Part shown: positions 17,253 to 25,517 of the stretch, piece by piece
Layout of the letters: the number at the start of each line of letters is the position of its first letter
How positions within the stretch are numbered: the first letter of the stretch is position 1
Source of the DNA: Pseudomonadota bacterium
GTDB taxonomy: Bacteria; Pseudomonadota; Alphaproteobacteria; Caulobacterales; Caulobacteraceae
NCBI GenBank assembly: GCA_023456105.1
Contig: JAEYAO010000095.1
Location: 1-30,367 of the forward strand
Reading direction: 5' to 3'
DNA: 30,367 nt
The notes under the pieces: generated by a model
What the model was told of the DNA's origin: nothing
Databases searched by the model: none
The model's input: the letters and a program-made list of their open reading frames with translations, nothing else
Program-made: the position numbers and the translations under genes

Positions 17253-19439
17253 ATGGACGCAAGGTCGGAAGCGCCGGCGGGCTGGCGCGGCGCGATCGGG
17301 GAGGGCGTGGACCCGCATCGGCTGATCGGCGTCGTGCGTCGCCGCTTGTGGCTGGCGGGCGCCGTGTTCCTCCTGGCCGTGGTGGCGACCATGGCGGCGA
17401 TCGGGATGCAGCCGACGCTGTATACGGCGGCGGCCAGCCTGACGATCGACACGCGCAGGGCGCGGGTGGTGGATACGGAAGCCGTGCTGTCCGGGCTGAC
17501 CGCCGAAGCGGCCGTGGTCGACACCGAGGTCGAAATCCTCCGATCGCGTCAGCTTGCGGAACGGGTCGTCGACGCTCTTGGCCTGATCCATGATCCGGAG
17601 TTCGCAGCCTCCACGTCCCCGCCATGGTTCGGCGATGCGGACAGGCGCGCGACCCTGGTCGACCCGCAGGCCCGTAAGGAGCAGGTGATCGACGCCGTGC
17701 TGGAAAGGCTCCGCATCGCACGCATGGGCGGGACCTACGTCATGCAGGTCGCGTTCGAGTCGCGCGATCCGGCCAAGGCCGCGCGGATCGCCAACGCCTT
17801 CGCAGACCAGTACCTGCTGCAGCAGCGGGAGACCAAAGGCGACGCGACGCGCCACGCCAACAGCTGGCTGACCGAGCGGCTGACGGCCCTGCGCGTCGAA
17901 CTCGAGGCGGCGGAGGGCGCGGTGGAGCGTTACCGCGCGGACAACGGCCTGCTCAGCGCCGAGGGAGCAACCCTGACCGAACAGGAAATCTCCGCCTACA
18001 ATCAGCAGCGCGCCACGGCCCGCAGCCAGCTGGCCGAGGAGGCGGCGCGGCTGCGTACCGCACGGACCCAGCTGGCGCGCGGGTCCAGCGGCGAGGACGT
18101 GGGCGAGGCGCTGCAGTCGCAGGTGGTCCAGCAGCTGCGCGCCCGCCGGGCCGAAGCCTCCGCCCGCGTGGCCGAGCTGTCCAGCCGCTACGGCGAGCGC
18201 CATCCGGACATGGTGCGGGCGCGACGCGAACTGTCGGACGCCGACGAACAGATCGAGGCGGAGATTCGCCGCATCGTCTCCAACCTGGAGGCCCGGGTGC
18301 AGGTCGCGCAGGATCGGGCGGGGGCGGTGGACGCCAGCCTGGCTGAGGCGCGCCGCACCCTGGCGGTCGACAACGCCGCGGGCGTCCGCCTGAACGAGCT
18401 TGAGCGTCACGCCGACTCGGTGCGGACCCTCTACCAGAGCTTCCTGGCCCGCTTTCAGGAGACCAGCGCCGCCGAGGGCGCCGAGCAGTCGGACGCCCGC
18501 ATCGTCTCGCGCGCCCGCACGCCGTCCGAGCCCTCGTCGCCGAACACGCCGCTGCTGCTGGCGGGCGGGCTCGTGGCGGCCCTGATGCTGGCTCTGGCGG
18601 CGGTGGGGCTGTCCGAGATGCTGGATCGCGGCCTGCGCCATGTGGAGGACGTGGAGCAGAGGCTGGGCAAGCCGAGCCTGGGCCAGGCGCCGCTGCTGCG
18701 GTCGGTGGCGGAAAAGGCGGACCGGGGCCTGGCGCCTGCGGACTATGTGCTGAAACGGCCGCTGTCGCCGTTCGCCGAGGCGTTTCGGACCATGCGGGCG
18801 GCCATCCTTCACTCAAGGCCGGGCCGCAAGGTTCAGGTGGTCGCCCTGTGCTCGGCCCTGCCCGACGAGGGCAAGTCCACCACCGCGCTGAGCCTGGCGC
18901 GTATCTCGGCCCTGGCCGGCGGAAAGGTCGTGCTGGTGGACTGCGACCTGCGCCGGCGTGCGGTCGCCCGCATGCTGCGGATCGAGCCCGAGCTTGGGCT
19001 GCTGGAGGTGCTGGAGGGATCAGCGACGCTTGAGGCGGCGCTGCGGCTGGACGAGAGCTCGGGCGCCTGGGTCCTGCCGCTGGCGCGGGGCGGCGCCACG
19101 CCGCGCGACGTGCTGGGCGGCGCCGAGATGGAGGCGGTGACGGCGCGGCTTCGCGAGGCGTTCGACCTGGTGATCCTGGACACGCCGCCGCTGCTGGCGA
19201 CCAGCGAGGCCAGGGTCCTGGCGGCGCGGGCGGATGCGGCGGTCCTCTTGGCGCGCTGGCGGCGCACGCCCGATCGGGTGGCGGCGAGCGCGCTCAGGAT
19301 GCTGGAGCATTCGGGCGCGGCGGCGGTGGGCGTGGTGCTGACGCAGGTCGACATGAACGCCCAGGCCCGACACGGCTATGGCGACATCGACTACGACTAC
19401 GCCGACTACGTCGCCTTCGCTCGGCCGCGGGCGGACTGA
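17253..19439 (+). CDS. Wzc-type polysaccharide co-polymerase with tyrosine autokinase domain
   Basis: The 728-residue inner-membrane protein controls chain length and export of a polysaccharide. A Wzz domain starts after the first helix (about 31-52). Long periplasmic coiled coils span about 195-410, and the second helix is near 432-455. The cytoplasmic BY-kinase has Walker A ALPDEGKST (535-543), Walker A' VVLVDCDLRRR (559-569) and Walker B LVILDTPP (639-646). A tyrosine cluster (Y709, Y714, Y716, Y719) near the end would be the autophosphorylation tail. Kinase and co-polymerase are fused here, whereas Caulobacter's holdfast system splits them (HfsA/HfsB). The last 34 bases overlap the convergent glycosyltransferase gene. 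Confidence 0.93.
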   Translation: MDARSEAPAGWRGAIGEGVDPHRLIGVVRRRLWLAGAVFLLAVVATMAAIGMQPTLYTAAASLTIDTRRARVVDTEAVLSGLTAEAAVVDTEVEILRSRQLAERVVDALGLIHDPEFAASTSPPWFGDADRRATLVDPQARKEQVIDAVLERLRIARMGGTYVMQVAFESRDPAKAARIANAFADQYLLQQRETKGDATRHANSWLTERLTALRVELEAAEGAVERYRADNGLLSAEGATLTEQEISAYNQQRATARSQLAEEAARLRTARTQLARGSSGEDVGEALQSQVVQQLRARRAEASARVAELSSRYGERHPDMVRARRELSDADEQIEAEIRRIVSNLEARVQVAQDRAGAVDASLAEARRTLAVDNAAGVRLNELERHADSVRTLYQSFLARFQETSAAEGAEQSDARIVSRARTPSEPSSPNTPLLLAGGLVAALMLALAAVGLSEMLDRGLRHVEDVEQRLGKPSLGQAPLLRSVAEKADRGLAPADYVLKRPLSPFAEAFRTMRAAILHSRPGRKVQVVALCSALPDEGKSTTALSLARISALAGGKVVLVDCDLRRRAVARMLRIEPELGLLEVLEGSATLEAALRLDESSGAWVLPLARGGATPRDVLGGAEMEAVTARLREAFDLVILDTPPLLATSEARVLAARADAAVLLARWRRTPDRVAASALRMLEHSGAAAVGVVLTQVDMNAQARHGYGDIDYDYADYVAFARPRAD

Positions 19440-20275
19440 CGCCTGCGCCGCGCCTGGCGGATGTCGGTCCAGATCAGCGGCAGGAGGCTCCAAGGCTCGA
19501 CGCAGTAGCGATGAAACAGGCGTTTGGGATCGTGCAGAAGGCGATACAGCCATTCCAGTCCAGCCCGGCCCATCCACCGGGGCGCCGCGCTCTGGACGCG
19601 GGCCTCGTAGTCGAAGGCGGCGCCGACCGACAGGATGGTGCAGTTGGGCAGGCGATCCAGGTTCTCGGCGATCCAGCGCTCCTGTCGGGGCATGCCCATG
19701 CCGACAAACAGGATGTGCGGCTGGAACCGCTCCACCTCGGCCAGCACCCGGGCGTTCTCGGCCGCGTCGGGCCGAGCGTCGAAATAGCCGGACAGGGTGC
19801 GGATGTCGGCGTGGGGATAGGCCAGCGACAGCTTCGCCTGGGCGGCTGGGCCCACATGCGGAGCGCCGCCGATCGCCATGACGCGCCAGCCCAGGCGGTT
19901 GGCCAGGCTCCAGAAATGATCGCGCCAGTCCAGATAGGTGCAGCGGTGAAACGGCCGGCTGTGCAGGCCCAGTGCGCGCGCGAACCAGATCAGCGGCGTG
20001 GAATCGATCTCGACCAGATCGGCGCGCTCGTAGAAGCGGGCGATGTCGGGGTGTTTCTGCAGCAGGTGGAGGCTGTGCAGATTGTGGTTGGCCACCACGG
20101 TCTTGCGTCCGGCCCCGACGGCGTTCCGGACGTGGTGCAGCACCTCCTCCGGGCGGACGAGGTCCATCGGCTGGCCCAGGATGCGGACGCGTTCGCCCTC
20201 GCGGCGTTCCTTGCGAAACGGCTGGCGCGGCGCGGCGCGGCGCTCGCGGGCGGGCAGGGCGAGGGGCTTTGTCAT
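19406..20275 (-). CDS. WecG/TagA/CpsF-family (GT26) glycosyltransferase
   Basis: The 289-residue protein matches GT26 enzymes. Visible signatures are VVANHNLHSL (about 60-69), RADLVEIDSTPLIW (84-97), GMGMPRQERW (192-201), VGAAFDYEA (217-225) and the C-terminal LEWLYRLLHDPKRLFHRY. GT26 enzymes add an N-acetylmannosamine-type or related sugar to an undecaprenyl-linked precursor. Caulobacter HfsJ, needed for holdfast, belongs to this family. The usual acidic-Gly motif reads IDS (90-92); the Asp is kept but Gly is replaced. The ATG at 20275 lacks a clear ribosome binding site, so the exact start is uncertain. The TAG stop lies inside the Wzc gene. Confidence 0.88.
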   Translation of the reverse strand: MTKPLALPARERRAAPRQPFRKERREGERVRILGQPMDLVRPEEVLHHVRNAVGAGRKTVVANHNLHSLHLLQKHPDIARFYERADLVEIDSTPLIWFARALGLHSRPFHRCTYLDWRDHFWSLANRLGWRVMAIGGAPHVGPAAQAKLSLAYPHADIRTLSGYFDARPDAAENARVLAEVERFQPHILFVGMGMPRQERWIAENLDRLPNCTILSVGAAFDYEARVQSAAPRWMGRAGLEWLYRLLHDPKRLFHRYCVEPWSLLPLIWTDIRQARRRRQSARGRAKAT

Positions 20276-20371
20276 CGCCAGGGAGATAGCGCTGCGCGGC
20301 TCAAGGCCGAGTAAGCGCACAGCGTTAACGGCGCCTGCGAAAAAGATGACGCTTTTTGCGGTGTCGCCCTG

Positions 20372-20400
20372 TTGACCCGCCCTGCGGCCTGCCTTAGAGG
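20372..20400 (+). promoter_or_regulatory. Possible promoter of tRNA-Leu
   Basis: TTGACC at 20372-20377 followed by TTAGAG at 20394-20399, 16 bases later, fits a -35 and a loose -10. The tRNA starts about 45 bases downstream. It is supported only by motif match. Confidence 0.4.
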
Positions 20401-20444
20401 TCCGCGCCTTCCCGATGACGACGCCGCAAGGCGACGCCGACGGG

Positions 20445-20531
<87 letters not shown>

Positions 20532-20539
20532 TCTTTCAG

Positions 20540-20577
20540 ACGGCGTCGCATCCTCGGGTGCGGCGCCGTTGTTGTTT
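20540..20577 (+). terminator. Terminator after tRNA-Leu
   Basis: ACGGCGTCGCA (20540-20550) and TGCGGCGCCGT (20559-20569) pair over eleven positions with one T-G wobble around an 8-base loop. TTGTTGTTT follows. It begins nine bases after the tRNA's CCA. Confidence 0.75.
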
Positions 20578-20623
20578 CCGGCGCGGTTTCGCCAGAACCG
20601 CCCTGCTCATATATGATCGCGCG

Positions 20624-21238
20624 ATGACCGTTTACCTGCACGAAGGCGACCTGCCCGACGACCTGGACCTGGGGCCGGAGGTCGCCATCGATTCCGAGAC
20701 CATGGGCCTGCGCTTTCGCCGCGATCCGCTGTGCGTGGTGCAGCTGTCGTCGGGCGACGGGAACGCCCACGTCGTGCGCCTGCGCCGGCCGGCCTACGAT
20801 TGTCCGAACCTGAAGCGGCTTCTGGCTGATCCGGGCGTGCTGAAAATCTTTCACTTCGGCCGCTTCGACATCGGCATGTTCCAGCTGCATCTCGGGGTCG
20901 AGACGCGGCCGGTCTATTGCACCAAGATCGGCTCCAAGCTGGCGCGCACCTACACCGACCGGCATGGGCTGAAGGACGTGGTGCGCGAACTGGCGGGCGT
21001 GGACCTGTCCAAGGCGCAGCAGTCCTCGGACTGGGGCGCCGAGACCCTGATGCAGGCGCAGCTGGACTACGCAGCTTCCGACGTGCTGCACCTGCATGTG
21101 GTCAAGGCGCGGCTGGACGCCATGCTGGAGCGCGAGGGCCGCACCGAGCTTGCTCGCAAATGCTTCGACTTCCTGCCGACCCGCTCGGCGCTCGATCTCG
21201 CCGGCTGGGACGAGATCGATGTGTTCGCCCACAGCTGA
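20624..21238 (+). CDS. Ribonuclease D-like 3'-5' exonuclease (short form)
   Basis: The 204-residue protein has the DEDDy exonuclease residues: D23 and E25 in AIDSET, D82 in HFGRFDIGMF, and Y149 with D153 in LDYAASDVLHL. It consists of the catalytic domain only and lacks the HRDC domains of full-length RNase D, as is common for the small RNase D-like proteins of alphaproteobacteria. The likely role is RNA 3'-end trimming. The ATG at 20624 follows the AT-rich CATATATGAT, which could be a -10 element, making the leader very short. It starts 55 bases after the tRNA-Leu terminator hairpin and ends 4 bases before lptC. Confidence 0.88.
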   Translation: MTVYLHEGDLPDDLDLGPEVAIDSETMGLRFRRDPLCVVQLSSGDGNAHVVRLRRPAYDCPNLKRLLADPGVLKIFHFGRFDIGMFQLHLGVETRPVYCTKIGSKLARTYTDRHGLKDVVRELAGVDLSKAQQSSDWGAETLMQAQLDYAASDVLHLHVVKARLDAMLEREGRTELARKCFDFLPTRSALDLAGWDEIDVFAHS

Positions 21239-21242
21239 TCCC

Positions 21243-21899
21243 ATGAGCGAGGCGGAGCGGCGCAGCATCGAGGCGGACGAGGCGCGGGTCGCCCGCGAGG
21301 GCGATCGCTGGCGCGCGCGCTCGCGCCGCATCCGCTTCTATCGCCGCGTGCTGCCGGTGCTGATCCTGGTGGTGGCGGGCTCGGCCCTGACCTGGACCGT
21401 GTTCCGCACGGTCATGTCCGGCGTCGAGCGACGGGCGAGCCAGAGCCAGGAGATCCGCCTCGACAATCCCATGTTCCACGGCCAGGACGCGCAGGGCCGC
21501 GCCTTCCTGGTGGGGGCGCAGGGCGCGGTCCGCGATCCAGCCACCGGCCATTTCCGCCTCGTGGGGCCTGTCTTGAGGCTCAATCTCGGGGGCCGCAAGG
21601 TGACGCAGATGACGGCCGACGGCGGCACCTATGACGAGGCGCAGCGCAAGGTCATCATCGGCCCGAACGTGCGCATCTCGGACGGCGGCTCGGGCTTTAC
21701 GCTGACCACGCCCGAAGCTGTGGTCGACACCCGCACCGGCGTGGTGACGGGCTCAAAGGGCGTGCAGGGGACCGGCCCCCTTGGAACGATCAACGCTTCG
21801 TCCTATGCGATCCATGATCAGGGCGAACGCGTCGTCTTCCAGGGCGCGGGCGACAACAAGGTGAGGGGCGTCATCAACCCCTCAGGCTCGGAGAGTTGA
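21243..21899 (+). CDS. lptC: LPS export protein LptC
   Basis: The 218-residue bitopic protein has an Arg-rich cytoplasmic N-terminus, one membrane helix (about 37-58, VLPVLILVVAGSALTWTVF) and a periplasmic beta-jellyroll (MFHGQDAQGRAFLVGAQGAVRD..., GGTYDEAQRKVIIG). It hands LPS from the LptB2FG transporter to LptA. It is first in the lptC-lptA-lptB run, and lptA starts two bases after its stop. Sequence conservation is low, so identity leans partly on order. Confidence 0.9.
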   Translation: MSEAERRSIEADEARVAREGDRWRARSRRIRFYRRVLPVLILVVAGSALTWTVFRTVMSGVERRASQSQEIRLDNPMFHGQDAQGRAFLVGAQGAVRDPATGHFRLVGPVLRLNLGGRKVTQMTADGGTYDEAQRKVIIGPNVRISDGGSGFTLTTPEAVVDTRTGVVTGSKGVQGTGPLGTINASSYAIHDQGERVVFQGAGDNKVRGVINPSGSES

Positions 21900-21901
21900 G
21901 G

Positions 21902-22393
21902 ATGGCGACGACAATCAAGGCGATGGCGGCGACGGCCGCTCTGGCGCTCCTGGCTCTGCCGACCACCGGCGACGCCCAGTCGGGCGCCTCTCGCCAGCCG
22001 ATCGCCTTCGGGGCGGATGAAGGCGAGTACACGACCACGGGCGCCAGCCTGCGCGGTCGGGCCGAGGTCGTGCAGGGCGGCAACCGCCTTCGCGCCGACG
22101 CCATGACGCTGACGCGTTCGTCCGGAGGCGACCTGCAGCGGGTGGAGGCGAGCGGCACGGTCTATCTGGTGACGCCTGAGCAATCCATGCGCGGGGATCG
22201 CGCGGTCTATACGCCCGACACGGGCGAGGTGGTGGTGACGGGCGACGTGATCCTGACCCAAGGCCAGAACGTGCTGACCGGCGGCCGGCTGGTCTACAAC
22301 GTCAACACCGAGGCCGCCCGCATGGAGGGCGCGCCGCGCGGCGCGGCCGGCCGTCGGGTCCAGGGCGTCTTCTATCCCGAAGGGACCAACTGA
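21902..22393 (+). CDS. lptA: LPS transport periplasmic protein LptA
   Basis: The 163-residue OstA-domain protein has a signal peptide (about 1-26, ending GDAQS) and repeated beta strands. Examples are GASLRGRAEVVQGGNRLRADAMTL, ASGTVYLVTPEQSMRGDRAVYTPDTGEVVVTGDVILTQ and VLTGGRLVYNVNT. LptA forms the periplasmic bridge carrying LPS between LptC and LptD. The ATG is two bases past the lptC stop. The C-terminal AAGRRVQGVFYPE tail is common in alphaproteobacterial forms. Confidence 0.93.
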   Translation: MATTIKAMAATAALALLALPTTGDAQSGASRQPIAFGADEGEYTTTGASLRGRAEVVQGGNRLRADAMTLTRSSGGDLQRVEASGTVYLVTPEQSMRGDRAVYTPDTGEVVVTGDVILTQGQNVLTGGRLVYNVNTEAARMEGAPRGAAGRRVQGVFYPEGTN

Positions 22394-22420
22394 GCCCCTC
22401 GGGTTCGGTCCGGATCGCGC

Positions 22421-23224
22421 TTGGCCCGCAAGGAACTGTCAGCCCTGAACCTGGACGACCGCGCGGTCCCTGAGCCGGCGGTCGAGCCCGCGCCTGCGCC
22501 GCCGCCTCGAGGCCTGAGGGTGCGCAGCATCGCGCGCGCCTTCGGCCAGCGCCAGGTGGTGCGCGACGTGTCCCTGACGGTGCAGCGCGGCGAGGTGGCG
22601 GGCCTGCTGGGCCCGAACGGCGCGGGCAAGACCACCTGCTTCTACATGATCACCGGCCTGATCCCGCCGGACAGCGGCACCATCCACCTGGATGGTCAGG
22701 ACATCACCGCCCAGCCGATGTACCAGCGCGCCCGCATGGGCCTGGGCTATCTGGCGCAGGAAGCCTCGATCTTCCGCGGCATGACGGTGGAGCAGAATGT
22801 CCGCGCGGTGGTCGAACTGCACCACAAGGGCGACAAGGCGATCGAAACCGAAACCGCGCGCCTGCTGGAGGAGCTGCGGATCGACCATCTGCGTCACGCG
22901 CCGGCCACCGGCCTGTCCGGCGGAGAACGCAGGCGGGTCGAGATCGCTCGCGCCCTGGCGGGCCGGCCGTCGTTCATGCTGCTGGACGAGCCCTTCGCCG
23001 GCATCGATCCTCTGGCGATCGCCGACATCCGCACGGTGATCCGCTATCTGGCGGGCGAGGGGATCGGCGTGCTGATCACCGACCACAATGTGCGCGAAAC
23101 GCTGGACATCATCGACCGCGCCTCGATCATCTCGGCCGGCTCGGTGCTGTTCGAGGGCACGGCCGACGAGGTGGTGAACGATCCTGAGGTGCGCCGCGTC
23201 TATCTGGGCGATCTCTACGGCTGA
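22421..23224 (+). CDS. lptB: LPS export ABC transporter ATPase LptB
   Basis: The 267-residue ATPase has Walker A GPNGAGKT (64-71), Q-loop Gln113 in LAQEAS, signature LSGGERRR (165-172), Walker B FMLLDEP (185-191) and switch His222 in TDHNVRETL. GMTVEQN and DEVVNDPEVRRVYLG are LptB hallmarks. It powers LPS extraction with LptF and LptG, which are not in the window. The start is a TTG at 22421; no in-frame ATG precedes Walker A. A 30-residue Pro/Ala-rich N-terminal extension precedes the ABC core. It is followed by dnaX rather than the frequently seen rpoN. Confidence 0.93.
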   Translation: MARKELSALNLDDRAVPEPAVEPAPAPPPRGLRVRSIARAFGQRQVVRDVSLTVQRGEVAGLLGPNGAGKTTCFYMITGLIPPDSGTIHLDGQDITAQPMYQRARMGLGYLAQEASIFRGMTVEQNVRAVVELHHKGDKAIETETARLLEELRIDHLRHAPATGLSGGERRRVEIARALAGRPSFMLLDEPFAGIDPLAIADIRTVIRYLAGEGIGVLITDHNVRETLDIIDRASIISAGSVLFEGTADEVVNDPEVRRVYLGDLYG

Positions 23225-23268
23225 GATTCCATCTGCCGTCCGGGGCGGCGGTGGTCTAAGACACGGCC

Positions 23269-25116
23269 ATGAGCGACATCGACCCGAGTCTCGACGGCCC
23301 TCCCTGGGACGAGGACGTCGTCGAGCGCGACCAGAACACCGACGACATGTTCGGCGCTCCGCCTGCGCCTGCGCCTGCGCCTGCGCCCGTCGTTGCTGCT
23401 GCGCCTGCGCCCTCGCCTGTCGCCCCGCCCGAGCCGGCATCCGACGCCGCCTATCAGGTGTTGGCCCGCAAATACCGGCCGCGCACCTTCGAGGACCTGA
23501 TCGGGCAGGAGGCCATGGTCAGGACCCTGACCAACGCCTTCGCCACCGGCCGCATCGCCCACGCCTTCATGCTGACCGGCGTGCGCGGGGTGGGCAAGAC
23601 CACCACCGCGCGCCTGCTGGCCCGCGCGCTGAACAACGAGACGGACGTCATCAGCAAGCCGTCGCTTGAGCTGACGCCAGGCGGCCGGCACGACGCCGCG
23701 ATCATGGCCGGCCAGCGCATGGACGTGATGGAGATGGACGCCGCCTCGCACACGGGCGTGGGCGACATCCGCGACATCCTGGAAAGCGTCCGCTACGCGC
23801 CGGTCGAGGCGCGCTACAAGGTCTATGTGCTCGACGAAGTGCACATGCTGTCGAACCAGGCCTTCAACGCCCTGTTGAAGACGCTGGAGGAGCCGCCGCC
23901 CCACGCCAAGTTCATCTTCGCCACCACCGAGATCCGCAAGGTGCCGGTGACCATCCTGTCGCGCTGCCAGCGTTTCGACCTGCGCCGGGTCGAACCCGAG
24001 GTGTTGGTGGAGCATCTGGGACGCGTGGCGGACCGCGAGGGGATGCGGATCGAGCAGGAGGCCCTGGCGCTGATCGCACGCGCGGCCGAGGGCTCGGTGC
24101 GCGACGGCCTATCGCTGCTGGACCAGGCGCTGGTGCAGGGCGAGCGGGGGCAGACGGTTCAGGCCGCGACCGTGCGCGACATGCTGGGCCTGGCCGACCG
24201 CAGCCAGACCATCGCCTTGTTCGAATCGATCATGGCCGGCCGCACGCCCGAGGCGCTGGAGAGCTTCCGCACCCTATACGGCTACGGCGCCGATCCGGTG
24301 CAGGTGACCAACGACCTGCTGGAGCACTGCCACGCCGCCTCGGTCGCCAAAATGCTGGGGCCGCAGGCGACACGGCTGCCCAACGATCAGGCGCAGAAGC
24401 TGGCGGCGCTGGGCGCGGCCATTCCCGCGGCGACGCTGTCGCGGACTTGGCAGATGCTGCTCAAGGCGCTGGACGAGGTGCGGCGCGCCCCCAATCCATC
24501 GGATGCGGTGGAGATGGCCATCGTCCGTCTGGCCTACGCCGCCGACCTGCCGGGACCGGAAGAAGCGCTGAAGCGGCTGCAGTCGGGCGAGCCTCTGGGT
24601 GGGGGCTCCGGCGGCGGCTCAGGCGGCGTGCCGAGAGGCGGTGGGGGAGGCGGCGGCGCCTCGGCGCAACTGGCGCCCCGCCCTGTGGTTCAGCCCGCCC
24701 TGCCCAATCCGCAGACGTTCGAGCAGGTCGTCGCCCTGATCGGCGAGAAGCGCGAGATCGGCCTGCAGATGGATGTGGAGCGGTTCGTGCGGCCGGTCGA
24801 GTTCCAGCCCGGCCGCATCACCTTCGAGCCGGTCGAAGGCGCGCCCGCCAATCTCGCCACCCGCCTGAACGCCCGTCTGCGCGAGTGGACCGGTCGTCCA
24901 TGGTTCGTGGTCGCCAACGGGCAGGGCGGCGGCGAGACCCTGATCGAGCAGCAGAAAAAGGCTCGTCTCGCCGAGCGCGCCGAGGTCGAGGCCGACCCCT
25001 TCGTCAAGGCGATCCTGGAGGCCTTTCCGGGCGCCAAGGTGGGCGAGATCCGCACGGTCGCGCCGACGGTGGTGACGCCGGAAATCCCGGACGCGGCCGA
25101 CGACGACGACGACTGA
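23269..25116 (+). CDS. dnaX: DNA polymerase III subunit gamma/tau (DnaX)
   Basis: The 615-residue clamp-loader subunit has Walker A GVRGVGKT (104-111), Walker B VYVLDEVHML (185-194), sensor 1 FATTE (217-221) and the arginine-finger region SRCQRF (231-236). The N-terminal 60 residues are acidic and Pro/Ala-rich. A Gly-rich linker lies near 443-464, followed by a C-terminal tau-like domain (TFEQVVALIGEKREIGL) and an acidic tail. The four zinc-binding cysteines usual between Walker A and B are absent from residues 122-150. No A-rich slippery run capable of making a gamma form is visible, so probably only tau is produced. Confidence 0.95.
   Translation: MSDIDPSLDGPPWDEDVVERDQNTDDMFGAPPAPAPAPAPVVAAAPAPSPVAPPEPASDAAYQVLARKYRPRTFEDLIGQEAMVRTLTNAFATGRIAHAFMLTGVRGVGKTTTARLLARALNNETDVISKPSLELTPGGRHDAAIMAGQRMDVMEMDAASHTGVGDIRDILESVRYAPVEARYKVYVLDEVHMLSNQAFNALLKTLEEPPPHAKFIFATTEIRKVPVTILSRCQRFDLRRVEPEVLVEHLGRVADREGMRIEQEALALIARAAEGSVRDGLSLLDQALVQGERGQTVQAATVRDMLGLADRSQTIALFESIMAGRTPEALESFRTLYGYGADPVQVTNDLLEHCHAASVAKMLGPQATRLPNDQAQKLAALGAAIPAATLSRTWQMLLKALDEVRRAPNPSDAVEMAIVRLAYAADLPGPEEALKRLQSGEPLGGGSGGGSGGVPRGGGGGGGASAQLAPRPVVQPALPNPQTFEQVVALIGEKREIGLQMDVERFVRPVEFQPGRITFEPVEGAPANLATRLNARLREWTGRPWFVVANGQGGGETLIEQQKKARLAERAEVEADPFVKAILEAFPGAKVGEIRTVAPTVVTPEIPDAADDDDD
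23361..23390 (+). repeat. Hexanucleotide tandem repeat in the dnaX 5' region
   Basis: Four perfect copies of GCCTGC (23361-23384) and a degenerate fifth encode alternating Pro-Ala. Unit changes would keep the frame, so this alters linker length rather than switching the gene off. Confidence 0.85.
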
Positions 25117-25117
25117 A

Positions 25118-25148
25118 CGTCTTCCTCCCTCTTCGGGGAGGGAGAAGC
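25118..25148. repeat. Short inverted repeat between dnaX and ybaB
   Basis: TCCCTC and GAGGGA pair around TTCGGG, with further pairs outside (CTTC.../...GAAG) broken by a mismatch. It lacks a T tract. It looks like the small CT/GA-rich intergenic palindromes scattered in many GC-rich alphaproteobacterial genomes. It is a weak terminator candidate at most. Confidence 0.45.
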
Positions 25149-25187
25149 CCCTGTCGCGACGCCGCCACCCGCATTATCTATCGGCGC

Positions 25188-25517
25188 ATGAAAGACCTCC
25201 CCCAACTGATGCAGCAGGCCCAGGCGATGCAGCAAAAGCTGCAGGACGCCCAGGCGAAGATGGCGGAAACGACCGCGCAGGGCACGTCCGGCGGCGGACT
25301 GGTGACCATCGCGCTGAAGGGCCCCGGCGAGATCACCTCGGTCCTGATCGACGACAGCCTGCTGAAGCCGGGCGAAGGCGAGATCCTGGCCGACCTGATC
25401 ACCGCCGCACACGCCGATGCGCGGCGCAAGCTGGACGAGGCCAACTCCGCCCTGATGCGCGAGGCGGCGGGGCCGATGGCGGGGATGAACATCCCGGGCA
25501 TGCCCAAGCTCTTCTGA
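25188..25517 (+). CDS. ybaB: Nucleoid-associated protein YbaB/EbfC
   Basis: This 109-residue protein has the YbaB fold. An N-terminal amphipathic Met/Gln-rich helix (PQLMQQAQAMQQKLQDAQAKM) leads into GGGLVTIALKGPGEITSVLIDDSLL, and then LADLITAAHADARRKLDEANSALM. YbaB dimers bind DNA with little specificity. It lies between dnaX and recR, the usual conserved arrangement, and its stop shares one base with the recR start. Confidence 0.95.
   Translation: MKDLPQLMQQAQAMQQKLQDAQAKMAETTAQGTSGGGLVTIALKGPGEITSVLIDDSLLKPGEGEILADLITAAHADARRKLDEANSALMREAAGPMAGMNIPGMPKLF

Noticed and set aside
20339..20360. AAAAAG...CTTTTT before tRNA-Leu as a terminator hairpin
   Set aside because: Only six A-T-rich pairs form and the flanking bases do not pair, so the stem would be unstable.
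24950..24962. A-run in dnaX as a possible programmed frameshift site
   Set aside because: It is only five A bases reading G-AAA-AAG, lacks the seven-base slippery pattern, and no nearby -1 stop arrangement supports a gamma product.
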